Both the position numbers and the translations under genes were made by a program. DNA of 13,919 nucleotides, from positions 1 to 13,919 of the forward strand of contig CAAGFP010000232.1 in the NCBI GenBank assembly GCA_900769175.1. The letters run 5' to 3'. Below the pieces are notes generated by a model. It made no database searches and had not been told where the DNA came from. It saw only the letters and a list, made by a program, of their open reading frames with translations. The stretch comes from Lachnospiraceae bacterium (GTDB lineage Bacteria; Bacillota; Clostridia; Lachnospirales; Lachnospiraceae). Each line of letters opens with the position of its first letter. Position 1 is the first letter of the stretch. This document shows, piece after piece, positions 7,497-13,919 of the stretch.

Positions 7497-8426
7497 TTAT
7501 TTAATATGCTCATGCGTATAGAGATGTTCGTTGCAATATTCATGGCTTCCCGAACATTTCGAACAATAACGGAATGTCAGTTCCGGATTGCTTTCTTCCG
7601 TCTGTCCGCAAATCGTACATTTATGGTGGGCGGAAGCCTTCTTCGCCTGTTTGATCTTCACCTTATATTCCACCTGGCGCTTCACCTGTTTCGGTGTCCG
7701 GCGCATTCCTTTTCTTGTCATCAAAAAGAAAATAAAAGTATTAAGCAGTGACATACCGATGGAAACTAAGGAAATCATACCCAAATTAATACCGGATAAG
7801 AAGCTCATAAGAATATTTACGCCAAGGATAATGACATAAATGATACCCATGACCTTGATTTTAATCGGTAAAATAAAGAAGATATATACCTGCATTTCCG
7901 GATACATAATTGCAAAAGCCAGAAAGATGGATAAATTCAGGTAATAGGTACCAAACCGGTTAGCGATAATCTCGTATGCCCAGCTTCCTCCATAAACATC
8001 CGGACAGGCCCCGTAGAGCATTTCATAACCGGAATTGACTGTTTCAATGAACTCCCTGCCAAAGAAGGAAAAATAGCCATATAACAGAAAAGCACCCGCA
8101 ACAGTCAGTATAAGCCCCGAGAAGAAATAAACATTAAAATAAAATGTCCCCCAGGTTCTCTCAAGCGTTCGTCCCAAAGAGTAATAGAAATATAACATAA
8201 TTAACACGAAAAAAATGCTCATATCTTCCGGTACCAGAACCCAGGTGAATAAACGCCAGATCTGTCCGTGCATAATAGCATAAGGATTCAAAGAAACCAC
8301 ATAAATCCATTCCGGCTTAATCATATTCATCAAATATCCGAATCCATAACAGATTGTAATAATCAAAGGAAGATTGCGAATCGCATATTTCCCAAATTTC
8401 CGTTCCATTTTTGCTAAAAAATTCAT
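7497..8426 (-). CDS. Rhomboid-like membrane protein without catalytic residues, with Cys/His-rich C-terminus
   Basis: A 309-residue polytopic membrane protein, about six helices between residues 18 and 236. Its pattern follows rhomboid intramembrane proteases: GQIWRLFTWVLVP (54-66) matches the L1 entry motif, and ERTWGTFYFNVYFFSGL (89-105) matches the next helix pair. In active rhomboids a GxSG serine sits before a helix of the form AIFGLLGA; here the aligned stretch is YLNLSIFLAFAIMYPE (162-176), with no GxSG. The helix that should carry the catalytic histidine (NLGMISLVSIGMS, 214-226) has none. Proteolysis is therefore unlikely. A basic linker (239-267) is followed by a likely zinc-binding tail with Cys270, Cys273, Cys288, Cys291, Cys298 and several histidines to residue 307, probably cytosolic. 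AAGGAG lies 5 nt before the ATG. It heads the set with the sigma-like gene, and the close spacing suggests linked roles. Confidence 0.82.
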   Translation of the reverse strand: MNFLAKMERKFGKYAIRNLPLIITICYGFGYLMNMIKPEWIYVVSLNPYAIMHGQIWRLFTWVLVPEDMSIFFVLIMLYFYYSLGRTLERTWGTFYFNVYFFSGLILTVAGAFLLYGYFSFFGREFIETVNSGYEMLYGACPDVYGGSWAYEIIANRFGTYYLNLSIFLAFAIMYPEMQVYIFFILPIKIKVMGIIYVIILGVNILMSFLSGINLGMISLVSIGMSLLNTFIFFLMTRKGMRRTPKQVKRQVEYKVKIKQAKKASAHHKCTICGQTEESNPELTFRYCSKCSGSHEYCNEHLYTHEHIK

Positions 8427-8525
8427 ACTGTCTCCTTATAGATACATATTTTTCCCATGAATCCCTATGATACCCTTGAAACAAATCGAGGATAAAACAC
8501 CGCGCACAATCCGATATACGAAACC

Positions 8526-9431
8526 TTACAGCTGATACGGGGTGATCTGATAAACGTAGTAGTTCAACCAATTGCTATAGAGACACATACTGTGTGATCT
8601 CCATTGAAGAGGCGGTTTGGACTGCGGGTCATTTCCCGGGTAATAATTTACGGGCATTTCCGGATTAATTCCCTTATTCAGATCTCTTTTATACTCTTTA
8701 TCGAGTGTATAACGATCATATTCCGGATGACCCGTAACGAAAATCTGCTTTCCGCCCTCTGACATGCAAAGATAAATTCCGGCTTCTTCCGATTCCGCCA
8801 AAACCTTTAATCCGTCGCAGGATTTTACTTCGTTGGCATCCACCTCGGTATAACGGCTGTGCGGCGCAAGAAAATAATCATCGAATCCTCTTACCAAAGG
8901 CTCTTTTCTGTTCTTTACGCAATGGGAATAAATACCGCTTAATTTCTTCGGAAGAATTCTTTTTTTAATTCCGAAGTGGTAATACAGTCCGGCCTGTGCT
9001 CCCCAGCAGATATGAAGCGTTGAAGTAACATTGGTCTTTGACCATTGCATAATATCACATAATTCTTCCCAGTAATCCACTTCTTCAAACTCAAGTTGTT
9101 CTACCGGCGCACCCGTAATAATGAGTCCGTCAAATTTCTGGTCTTTAATTTCATCGATAAAGGTATAAAATTTATTCAAATGGCTCGCCGAAGTATTCTG
9201 CGAAACATGACTTCTTACATTCAAAAATGTAACATCAATCTGAAGAGGTGTATTCGAAAGAAGTCTTAACAACTGTAATTCCGTATCTTCTTTCAAAGGC
9301 ATTACGTTTAAAATTGCAACCTTCAAAGGACGGATATCCTGATGCATGGCGCGAAATTCATCCATCACAAAGATATTTTCATTTTCCAGTTTTTCCTTTG
9401 CAGGTAAATCGTTCTGTGTTCTGATAGGCAT
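8526..9431 (-). CDS. metA: Homoserine O-acetyltransferase, MetA type
   Basis: Catalyses the first committed step of methionine synthesis by acylating the hydroxyl of L-homoserine, in the cytoplasm. It is a 301-residue class I glutamine-amidotransferase-like fold, the usual MetA length. Counted from the ATG at 9431, the catalytic residues fall where the family has them: Cys142 in HICWGAQAGLYY, and His235 and Glu237 in GHPEYDRY. Residue 111 in TGAPVEQLEF is glutamate. Published work on the Bacillus cereus enzyme links Glu111 to acetyl-CoA use and Gly111 to succinyl-CoA use, so acetylation (EC 2.3.1.31) is predicted despite the common 'succinyltransferase' label. The frame is open to a TTG at 9446, but GGAG at 9441-9444 sits 9 nt before the ATG and overlaps the TTG reading, so the ATG is the start. 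It follows ligA by 47 nt. No SAM riboswitch fits in that gap. Confidence 0.96.
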   Translation of the reverse strand: MPIRTQNDLPAKEKLENENIFVMDEFRAMHQDIRPLKVAILNVMPLKEDTELQLLRLLSNTPLQIDVTFLNVRSHVSQNTSASHLNKFYTFIDEIKDQKFDGLIITGAPVEQLEFEEVDYWEELCDIMQWSKTNVTSTLHICWGAQAGLYYHFGIKKRILPKKLSGIYSHCVKNRKEPLVRGFDDYFLAPHSRYTEVDANEVKSCDGLKVLAESEEAGIYLCMSEGGKQIFVTGHPEYDRYTLDKEYKRDLNKGINPEMPVNYYPGNDPQSKPPLQWRSHSMCLYSNWLNYYVYQITPYQL

Positions 9432-9440
9432 AGTATTTTT

Positions 9441-9444
9441 CTCC
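9441..9444 (-). promoter_or_regulatory. Ribosome binding site that decides the metA start
   Basis: GGAG on the minus strand, 9 nt upstream of the ATG at 9431. It lies inside the first codons of the alternative TTG reading from 9446, which excludes that start. The resulting numbering also matches the family's Glu111/Cys142/His235/Glu237 numbering. Confidence 0.75.
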
Positions 9445-9448
9445 AAAC

Positions 9449-9469
9449 AAATTGTAAAATCTACAATTT
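9449..9469. promoter_or_regulatory. AT-rich inverted repeat between ligA and metA
   Basis: Perfect 8-bp arms AAATTGTA and TACAATTT around a 5-nt centre, filling most of the 47-nt ligA-metA gap. It could be a protein-binding operator for metA, or chance symmetry in AT-rich DNA. It is a poor terminator on the minus strand, because no T-run follows. A T-run follows on the plus strand, but no plus-strand gene needs it. Confidence 0.3.
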
Positions 9470-9478
9470 TTTATTTTA

Positions 9479-11452
9479 TCACGAATTCAATGTTCCTTCA
9501 ACTCCGTACTTTTCCATAAATTCTTCTTCGCTAAGGATTGCCACGCCGAGTTTCTGGGCATTTTTGTTCTTTGAGGAAGTCGAATGGACATCATTATTGA
9601 TTAAACATTCCGTTTTTAAAGATACACTTCCGGATACCTTTCCGCCCATGGCTTCTATGATTTCCTTCAATTCGCTCCTGTCATGGAAATGATTCAGTGT
9701 CCCGGTCACCACAAAGGTTTTTCCTTTCAGTCTGAATGAGTTTTCATCTATTTTCGGCTTTTCTAAATTCAGAAAAGGAAGAAGGTTTTCTAATTCCTGC
9801 ATTTTACGTTCATTATGAAAATATTCATAAACGCCTGCTGCAATCACTTCACCGATTCCTTCTATCTGGGCCATACGTTCAACGGAGGCATTCCGAATCG
9901 TATCAAGGTCGTAATCCATTTCCTTACAAAGTACTTTCCCCATTGCAACTCCGATGTTTGCAATTCCAAGACCGTAGAGCAGCTTAGCAAGATTTGTATT
10001 GCGTGCCTTTTCAACGCTTTCGATTAAATTATCATATGATTTTTTCCCAAATCCATCCATTTGAATGATTTCATCTTTGTGGTCTTGAAGCCGGAAGAAA
10101 TCTGCATATTCGCGAATAAAGCCTTTCTCCGTAAATTTCTCTATCGTACTCTCCGATAAACCATCCACATTCAATGCATCCCTGCTGACAAACAAGGTCA
10201 ATGCTTTCACATGCTTAACCGGGCACTCCGGATTCATGCAATAAAGTGTCTGAACCCCCTGCAGATCTTCTATTTTCGTCTCCCCTTTGCAAGCCGGGCA
10301 AAATCCGGGAATTTCGATATTGTTACTCATCGTCAGATTCTCAGCAATCTGCGGAATAATCATATTGGCCTTATATACCGTAATTCTGTCACCGATTCCA
10401 AGCTTAAGGGAACGCATAACACTGACATTATGAACACTGGCCCTGCTTACAGTCGTTCCTTCCAGTTCCACCGGTTCAAATATCGCAACCGGATTAATTA
10501 ATCCGGTCCTGCTCGGGCTCCATTCGATTTCTTTTAATGTCGTCTCCCGAATCTCATCCGCCCATTTAAAAGCAATTGAATTTCTTGGGAATTTCGCAGT
10601 CTTTCCCAAAGATTTGCCGAATGCAATATCATCAAAAGTTAATACCAGACCATCCGAAGGCACATCATATTCGTTGATTGCATTTGCGAACCATTCAATG
10701 TTTTCTTCTATATTTTCTTTATCCACTTCCCGAAACGGCACGATATCAAACCCAAGAGAAGCCAGAAATTCCATCTGGTTTTTCACCGAGTTCCCAAACT
10801 CTCTCTCTCCGGCTTCCACAAGTGAAAAAGCAAAAAAACGCACTCTTCTTTGAGCCGTAATCCTGTTATTCAACTGTCTTACGGAACCGCTGCACAGATT
10901 TCTCGGATTCTTATATTGCATTTCCGACTCATCCAGGGAACGGTTGATTTGTTCGAAATCCGAATAAGTGATTACCGCCTCTCCTCTTAGTATTAATTTC
11001 TCCTTGAAAGATATCTTAAGAGGGAGATTGATAAAACACTTCGCATTATTGGTTACTACTTCACCAATTTCACCGTTTCCTCTGGTAACCGCATTCGACA
11101 ATTCGCCGTTTTCGTATGTCAAGACCACAGTCAGTCCATCCAGTTTCCAGGATAGGAGCCCGGTTTTATCCAAAAGCCACTCTCTTAACTCTTCCCTGCT
11201 TTTCGTCTTTGATAAAGAAAGCATGGGAGCGGCATGACGCTGCTTGGGAAGAGAATCCACCGACTCATATCCTACCTTCTGCGTCGGAGAATTGGCCAGA
11301 ATAACCCCTGTTTTATTCTCCAGTTCCGACAATTCATCGTAAAGCTTATCATATTCGAAATTGCTCATGATTTCTTCATCATTGGCATAATAATGTCTGG
11401 CCGCTTCCGATAGAATTCCCACCAGTTCCTTGATTCGCTCTTTCTCATTCAT
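9479..11452 (-). CDS. ligA: NAD-dependent DNA ligase LigA (somewhat divergent)
   Basis: Seals nicks in duplex DNA during replication and repair using NAD+. The domains run in the canonical order. Domain Ia (about 1-65) has the NAD-binding YDKLYDEL helix. The adenylation domain has active-site Lys103 in the motif KLDG (103-106), plus RGE at 156-158. An OB fold follows (about 310-378). A four-cysteine zinc finger uses Cys385, Cys388, Cys405 and Cys410. Helix-hairpin-helix repeats follow (about 425-560), and a BRCT domain closes the chain (about 572-650). The length of 657 residues is normal. Several signature stretches are altered relative to typical LigA: SWKLDG instead of EPKxDG, NPRNLCSGSVRQL instead of NPRNAAAGSLRQL, and KANMIIP instead of RAGDVIP. 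All essential residues I can identify remain. The start overlaps the upstream gene's end by 8 bp, with AGGA 7 nt before the ATG, so translation is probably coupled. Confidence 0.97.
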   Translation of the reverse strand: MNEKERIKELVGILSEAARHYYANDEEIMSNFEYDKLYDELSELENKTGVILANSPTQKVGYESVDSLPKQRHAAPMLSLSKTKSREELREWLLDKTGLLSWKLDGLTVVLTYENGELSNAVTRGNGEIGEVVTNNAKCFINLPLKISFKEKLILRGEAVITYSDFEQINRSLDESEMQYKNPRNLCSGSVRQLNNRITAQRRVRFFAFSLVEAGEREFGNSVKNQMEFLASLGFDIVPFREVDKENIEENIEWFANAINEYDVPSDGLVLTFDDIAFGKSLGKTAKFPRNSIAFKWADEIRETTLKEIEWSPSRTGLINPVAIFEPVELEGTTVSRASVHNVSVMRSLKLGIGDRITVYKANMIIPQIAENLTMSNNIEIPGFCPACKGETKIEDLQGVQTLYCMNPECPVKHVKALTLFVSRDALNVDGLSESTIEKFTEKGFIREYADFFRLQDHKDEIIQMDGFGKKSYDNLIESVEKARNTNLAKLLYGLGIANIGVAMGKVLCKEMDYDLDTIRNASVERMAQIEGIGEVIAAGVYEYFHNERKMQELENLLPFLNLEKPKIDENSFRLKGKTFVVTGTLNHFHDRSELKEIIEAMGGKVSGSVSLKTECLINNDVHSTSSKNKNAQKLGVAILSEEEFMEKYGVEGTLNS

Positions 11453-12161
11453 CTTTTAATCCTACCATTTCATACAGTTTCTTTCGTTCTTCGCCCTCGA
11501 TTTCGCGATACTCTCCGGGTTTGAGTTTACCCAGACGGATATTTACAATCCGGACTCTTTTTAATTCGGTGACTTCTTCGCCAAGACTTTTACACATTCT
11601 TCGTATCTGCCGGTTTAATCCCTGTGTCAGGATAATCCGGAAAGAATGTTCGGATAATTTCTCTGCAAAACAGGGTCTGGTTTTTTGTTTTAGTTCCTCT
11701 AAAAATATCCCTTCTGACATTTTTTTGATAAAATCTTTTGAAACCTCGCCTTTAATTGTAACGATATATTCTTTCTCATGCCCCATTTTTGCACGCATCA
11801 TGGCATCAATCAGCATTCCGTCATCCGTCATAATCATTAATCCTTCCGAATTACTGTCCAGTCTTCCTGCATAATTGAGTAAAACAGGGTAATGAAACAC
11901 ATCATAAATCGTCTTTTTTGCATGTTCGTCTTTTCTGGTACAAACCACGCCCTCGGGCTTATAAAATGCAACAACCGTCCATCGACGCGACAGGCTGATT
12001 TCTTTCCCGTCCAGGCAAACATGATCCGTCTCGCTGACCCGGCTGCCGATTTCAGCCGTGACTCCGTTTATCGTAACCCTTTTTGCAATAATCAGTTTAT
12101 CCGCTTCTCTTCTGGAAGCAATATGGGCCTGTGCCAGATATTTATTAATTCGCATATCCAT
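11445..12161 (-). CDS. rluF: 23S rRNA pseudouridine synthase, RluF/RsuA family
   Basis: Converts a specific uridine of ribosomal RNA to pseudouridine. An N-terminal S4 RNA-binding domain (about 3-58, RINKYLAQAHIASRREADKL) precedes the catalytic domain. The catalytic Asp102 lies in AGRLDSNSEGLMIMT. Supporting motifs are KEY (130-132) and QGLNRQIRRMC (180-190). The last of these, followed by the RVRIVNI stretch, is typical of RluF, which modifies U2604 of 23S rRNA in E. coli. RluB and RsuA are close relatives, so the exact target is less certain than the family. The chain is 238 residues, normal for a short RsuA-type enzyme. The ATG at 12161 has GGA 6 nt upstream; the in-frame ATG at 12155 is a less likely alternative. 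Its last 8 bp overlap ligA, and the SH3-gene terminator lies just upstream, partly within its leader. Confidence 0.9.
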   Translation of the reverse strand: MDMRINKYLAQAHIASRREADKLIIAKRVTINGVTAEIGSRVSETDHVCLDGKEISLSRRWTVVAFYKPEGVVCTRKDEHAKKTIYDVFHYPVLLNYAGRLDSNSEGLMIMTDDGMLIDAMMRAKMGHEKEYIVTIKGEVSKDFIKKMSEGIFLEELKQKTRPCFAEKLSEHSFRIILTQGLNRQIRRMCKSLGEEVTELKRVRIVNIRLGKLKPGEYREIEGEERKKLYEMVGLKDE

Positions 12162-12170
12162 TTTATATCC

Positions 12171-12206
12171 AAAACGGGCTCATAATCCATATTGATTATG
12201 AACCCG
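12171..12206 (-). terminator. Terminator after the SH3-domain gene
   Basis: A 13-bp stem (12175-12187 with 12194-12206, 6-nt loop) followed on the minus strand by four T. One pair is G-U when read as minus-strand RNA but would be a C-A mismatch as plus-strand RNA, so the structure is intact only in the minus orientation. It lies 24 nt after the stop codon at 12231. The short T-tract suggests partial read-through into rluF. Confidence 0.7.
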
Positions 12207-12230
12207 CAATCTCCTTTTTTCTAAAGCACT

Positions 12231-13427
12231 TTACTCTACAAATTCAGATTTCACATATGCTTCTTTTCCGTTATATTTTACTTTTGTCCAGCCGTCACTC
12301 ATCTTTTCTATCAATTCAAGTTTCTCACCCGCATAGGCCAATGCAACACGTTCTGCATCCTGGCTGGGGCTCTTTCTGATATTGACATTTTCCTTAACCG
12401 TTACATAATTTCCGCTTGCATCGGAAGAAGATTCTACCGTAAGGAATTCCGATTTAATATATCCTTCCTTACCGTTAAATAAAACCTTGCTCCATCCGTT
12501 TACGCGTTCCTCTAAACGGGTAAGTTTTTCACCTCCGGCAACTTTGCCAAGTTTGTCAGCGGTTTCCGAATCACTGCTTCTTACATTTACGGTTGTGGTG
12601 GCAACTACGATTTCTTCCGTATTTGCATTTCCGTCTTCATTCCCCGCCGCTTCGCTTGCTGCCGCCTCACTCGCGGCTGCCTCACTTGCTGCCGCAAGCT
12701 GTTCACTGGCTTCACGAACTACGATGATTTTGGCCATTTCATCTCTGACCATATCCTCGAATCCGTTCATATAATTCTTCAGATTCTCATCCGAGTCCAG
12801 ACATTCATTGTATTTCAAATCCACACTTTTATATAAGTCCTGAACGTCCTGCTCTAAGAATGCCGCATAGAAATCTTTCTGAACTTCTTCAGACATATCA
12901 TTTTTTCTGTAAATTTTGAAATCACCGTTTTCATCTTTGCAAAAATACAAACCGGTCAGTCCGGGGATGTAGGTATCGAAATCCTTCATCTTAAGCATAT
13001 AAGAAATATACACATAATAGGAACCATCCGTTTCCCCTCTTTGCGTATAGCACTCTATGTTGTTGTAACTTTCAATGAAATTCGATTTTACCTGAATATT
13101 ATCCAGTTCGTTTTCATTGATAAAAGCAACATACTTTTTGATTACATCAACTTTATTATTCGCCAACGCATCCTGATACTCTTTTGCTACTAACAGAATT
13201 TCTTCATCACTGTTTTTTAACAATTCATATCGATTTTCATTTTCTGAGGAATCGCTTGAAGATTCTCCGTCATCAGACACCGATTCTGCTACTATAGGTT
13301 CTGACTTTGAAAGAATCCCAAATACAATCAGCGCTACTGCAGAAACAACAATCACGAAAAGTATTCCGGCCGTAATCAGAGAGTGTTTCTGAATCCATTC
13401 GTACACCCTGCCCATAAATCCTTTCAT
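12231..13427 (-). CDS. Membrane-anchored protein with two C-terminal SH3b domains
   Basis: A 398-residue protein with one N-terminal membrane helix (about 17-39) preceded by a basic cytoplasmic tail, so the rest is probably outside the membrane facing the cell wall. A Ser/Asp/Glu-rich linker (about 47-66) follows. A compact domain at about 71-200 (starting EEILLVAKEYQDALANNK) may have an NTF2-like fold, which I am not sure of. Next comes a low-complexity Ala/Ser/Glu linker with three AAASE units (245-259). Two bacterial SH3 domains follow at about 273-330 and 341-398; both have the VNVR/VNIR start, the GW(S/T)KV core and a GYIKSEF/AYVKSEF end. SH3b domains commonly bind peptidoglycan, so a cell-wall sensing or anchoring role is plausible. 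No catalytic domain is visible. AGGAG lies 7 nt before the ATG. It starts 35 nt after tRNA-Arg with no convincing promoter between them. Confidence 0.9.
   Translation of the reverse strand: MKGFMGRVYEWIQKHSLITAGILFVIVVSAVALIVFGILSKSEPIVAESVSDDGESSSDSSENENRYELLKNSDEEILLVAKEYQDALANNKVDVIKKYVAFINENELDNIQVKSNFIESYNNIECYTQRGETDGSYYVYISYMLKMKDFDTYIPGLTGLYFCKDENGDFKIYRKNDMSEEVQKDFYAAFLEQDVQDLYKSVDLKYNECLDSDENLKNYMNGFEDMVRDEMAKIIVVREASEQLAAASEAAASEAAASEAAGNEDGNANTEEIVVATTTVNVRSSDSETADKLGKVAGGEKLTRLEERVNGWSKVLFNGKEGYIKSEFLTVESSSDASGNYVTVKENVNIRKSPSQDAERVALAYAGEKLELIEKMSDGWTKVKYNGKEAYVKSEFVE
12651..12695 (-). repeat. Three 15-bp units encoding AAASE in the SH3-protein linker
   Basis: In-frame units encode three AAASE repeats (residues 245-259) between the possible NTF2-like domain and the SH3b domains. 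The DNA units differ at third codon positions while the protein repeat is exact, so this is not a fresh slippage product. Confidence 0.7.
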
Positions 13428-13462
13428 ACCTTCTCCTTATGATTCTAACTAAATGTTTGCAA

Positions 13463-13534
13463 TGCACCCGACAGGAATCGAACCTGCATTAAAGGCGTCG
13501 GAGGCCTCCGTTCTATCCATTAGACTACGGGTGC
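13463..13534 (-). tRNA. tRNA-Arg (anticodon CCG)
   Basis: A 72-nt cloverleaf on the minus strand that reads CGG codons. The acceptor stem is GCACCCG/CGGGTGC with discriminator A. The anticodon stem is GAGGC/GCCTT with loop CTCCGAC (U33, anticodon CCG, A37). The variable loop has 4 nt. The T arm is GCAGG-TTCGATT-CCTGT. The D stem GTCT/GAAC has one C-A mismatch (positions 12-23). CCA is not encoded; the DNA continues TTG. It is driven by the promoter at 13582-13610. Confidence 0.95.
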
Positions 13535-13581
13535 AGCAACAGGGATGTAAATGTTACAAATTTATTACATCACCGTTGCAT

Positions 13582-13610
13582 ATCATAACATATTATGCTT
13601 TTTTTGTCTA
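13582..13610 (-). promoter_or_regulatory. Sigma-A-type promoter of tRNA-Arg (and probably the SH3 gene)
   Basis: Minus strand: -35 TAGACA (complement of 13605-13610), exactly 17 nt spacer, -10 TATGAT (complement of 13582-13587). Each hexamer differs from consensus by one base. Transcription would start near 13575, about 40 nt before the mature tRNA 5' end. Confidence 0.78.
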
Positions 13611-13652
13611 GCCCTACTCAATTTGCAGGACGAATTCCCAAATGGAACCATA

Positions 13653-13919
13653 TTACTGTCCGATACAGGTAACCTGATTCTTCTGTGCCGTATAAAAATA
13701 TACATGGTCGGAAAGAATTTCCTGCTCCTCTAACTGCGTCTCATTTACATTCCGAACCATGCAGGCATATTTATCCGCAGTATCCTCAAAGTCTTCCTCA
13801 CAATCAAACGGAAGAAAGATTAGTTCATGAATGGAAGAAGGCAGAATGAAGAAATTTTTCCCTTTCTGTTCGGCAAATTCTTTCAATAGTTCCGGCTCCA
13901 TCAAAGCTGTAGCTCCGAA
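13653..13919 (-). CDS. C-terminal part of a DUF5688-like protein (cut by the window edge)
   Basis: The reading frame is open to the end of the window. It continues upstream of the first candidate start with Phe-Gly-Ala-Thr-Ala, so what is visible is the last 88 residues of a longer gene, not a complete small gene. The stretch FGATALMEPELLKEFAEQ followed by KNFFILPSSIHELIFLP resembles, from memory, the end of DUF5688 proteins common in Lachnospiraceae (a GA-x-x-L-x-P segment, then FYILPSSIHEV-type). After that comes an acidic segment (DCEEDFEDTADKYACMVRNVNETQ) and a tail rich in Q and V. The function of that family is unknown. No membrane segment is visible in this part. No clear terminator follows before the tRNA promoter, which starts 43 nt downstream of the stop codon. 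Confidence 0.75.
   Translation of the reverse strand, partial: FGATALMEPELLKEFAEQKGKNFFILPSSIHELIFLPFDCEEDFEDTADKYACMVRNVNETQLEEQEILSDHVYFYTAQKNQVTCIGQ

Noticed and set aside
7497..8426. Active rhomboid protease
   Set aside because: Neither a GxSG serine nor the partner histidine is found in the helices that should carry them.
8427..8525. Promoter or terminator between metA and the rhomboid-like gene
   Set aside because: A TATCAT-like -10 is present on the minus strand but lacks a good -35, and no strong hairpin with a T-run follows metA.
8526..9446. metA starting at the TTG at 9446
   Set aside because: The TTG codon overlaps the GGAG ribosome binding site. The ATG at 9431 has correct spacing and gives the family's standard residue numbering.
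9432..9478. SAM (S-box) or other riboswitch in front of metA
   Set aside because: Only 47 nt separate ligA and metA, too short for a known SAM riboswitch. Only one AT-rich inverted repeat is seen.
13653..13904. A complete 83-residue gene starting at 13904
   Set aside because: The frame stays open to the window edge with family-like residues upstream, and the codon at 13904 is TTG without a ribosome binding site. It is the 3' end of a longer gene.

Overview
The window looks like chromosomal DNA of a low-to-mid GC member of the Clostridia (Bacillota), most likely Lachnospiraceae. The reasons are an AT-biased base composition, strong AGGAG-type ribosome binding sites, an M16C presequence-protease-like peptidase, a DUF5688-like protein end, a MetA-type homoserine acyltransferase with the acetyl-CoA-specific glutamate, and a tRNA gene without an encoded CCA. 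The genus cannot be fixed from the sequence alone. Every gene I can support lies on the minus strand, so the region reads from high to low coordinates.

In reading order: (1) the 3' end of a DUF5688-like gene (13653 to the window edge). (2) A well-formed promoter (13582-13610) driving tRNA-Arg(CCG), followed after 35 nt by a membrane-anchored protein with two C-terminal SH3b domains. That gene ends in a hairpin terminator. (3) A pseudouridine synthase of the RluF/RsuA type overlapping ligA by 8 bp, then metA 47 nt further on: housekeeping RNA modification, DNA joining and methionine synthesis, probably co-transcribed. (4) A tightly spaced three-gene set: a rhomboid-like membrane protein that lacks the catalytic residues and carries a Cys/His-rich tail; a sigma-70-like protein that keeps regions 1.1, 1.2, part of 2 and part of 3 but has no region 4; and a 145-residue protein I do not recognise. 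(5) A 927-residue membrane protein with its own extended -10 promoter and its own terminator. It carries a degenerate GGDEF domain, an EAL domain with all catalytic residues, and a long glycine-rich repeat domain that looks like a beta-helix. (6) A 375-nt gap holding two tandem copies of a 131-nt multi-hairpin repeat. (7) A 972-residue M16C metallopeptidase. The last 81 nt (positions 1-81) show nothing I can support.

The most unusual parts are the degenerate-rhomboid/truncated-sigma set, which may be a membrane-linked transcription regulatory module; the c-di-GMP phosphodiesterase fused to a presumably cytosolic beta-helix; and the tandem structured repeats, whose first stem differs between copies by compensatory changes. 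These functions are inferred from sequence. No database search was run.
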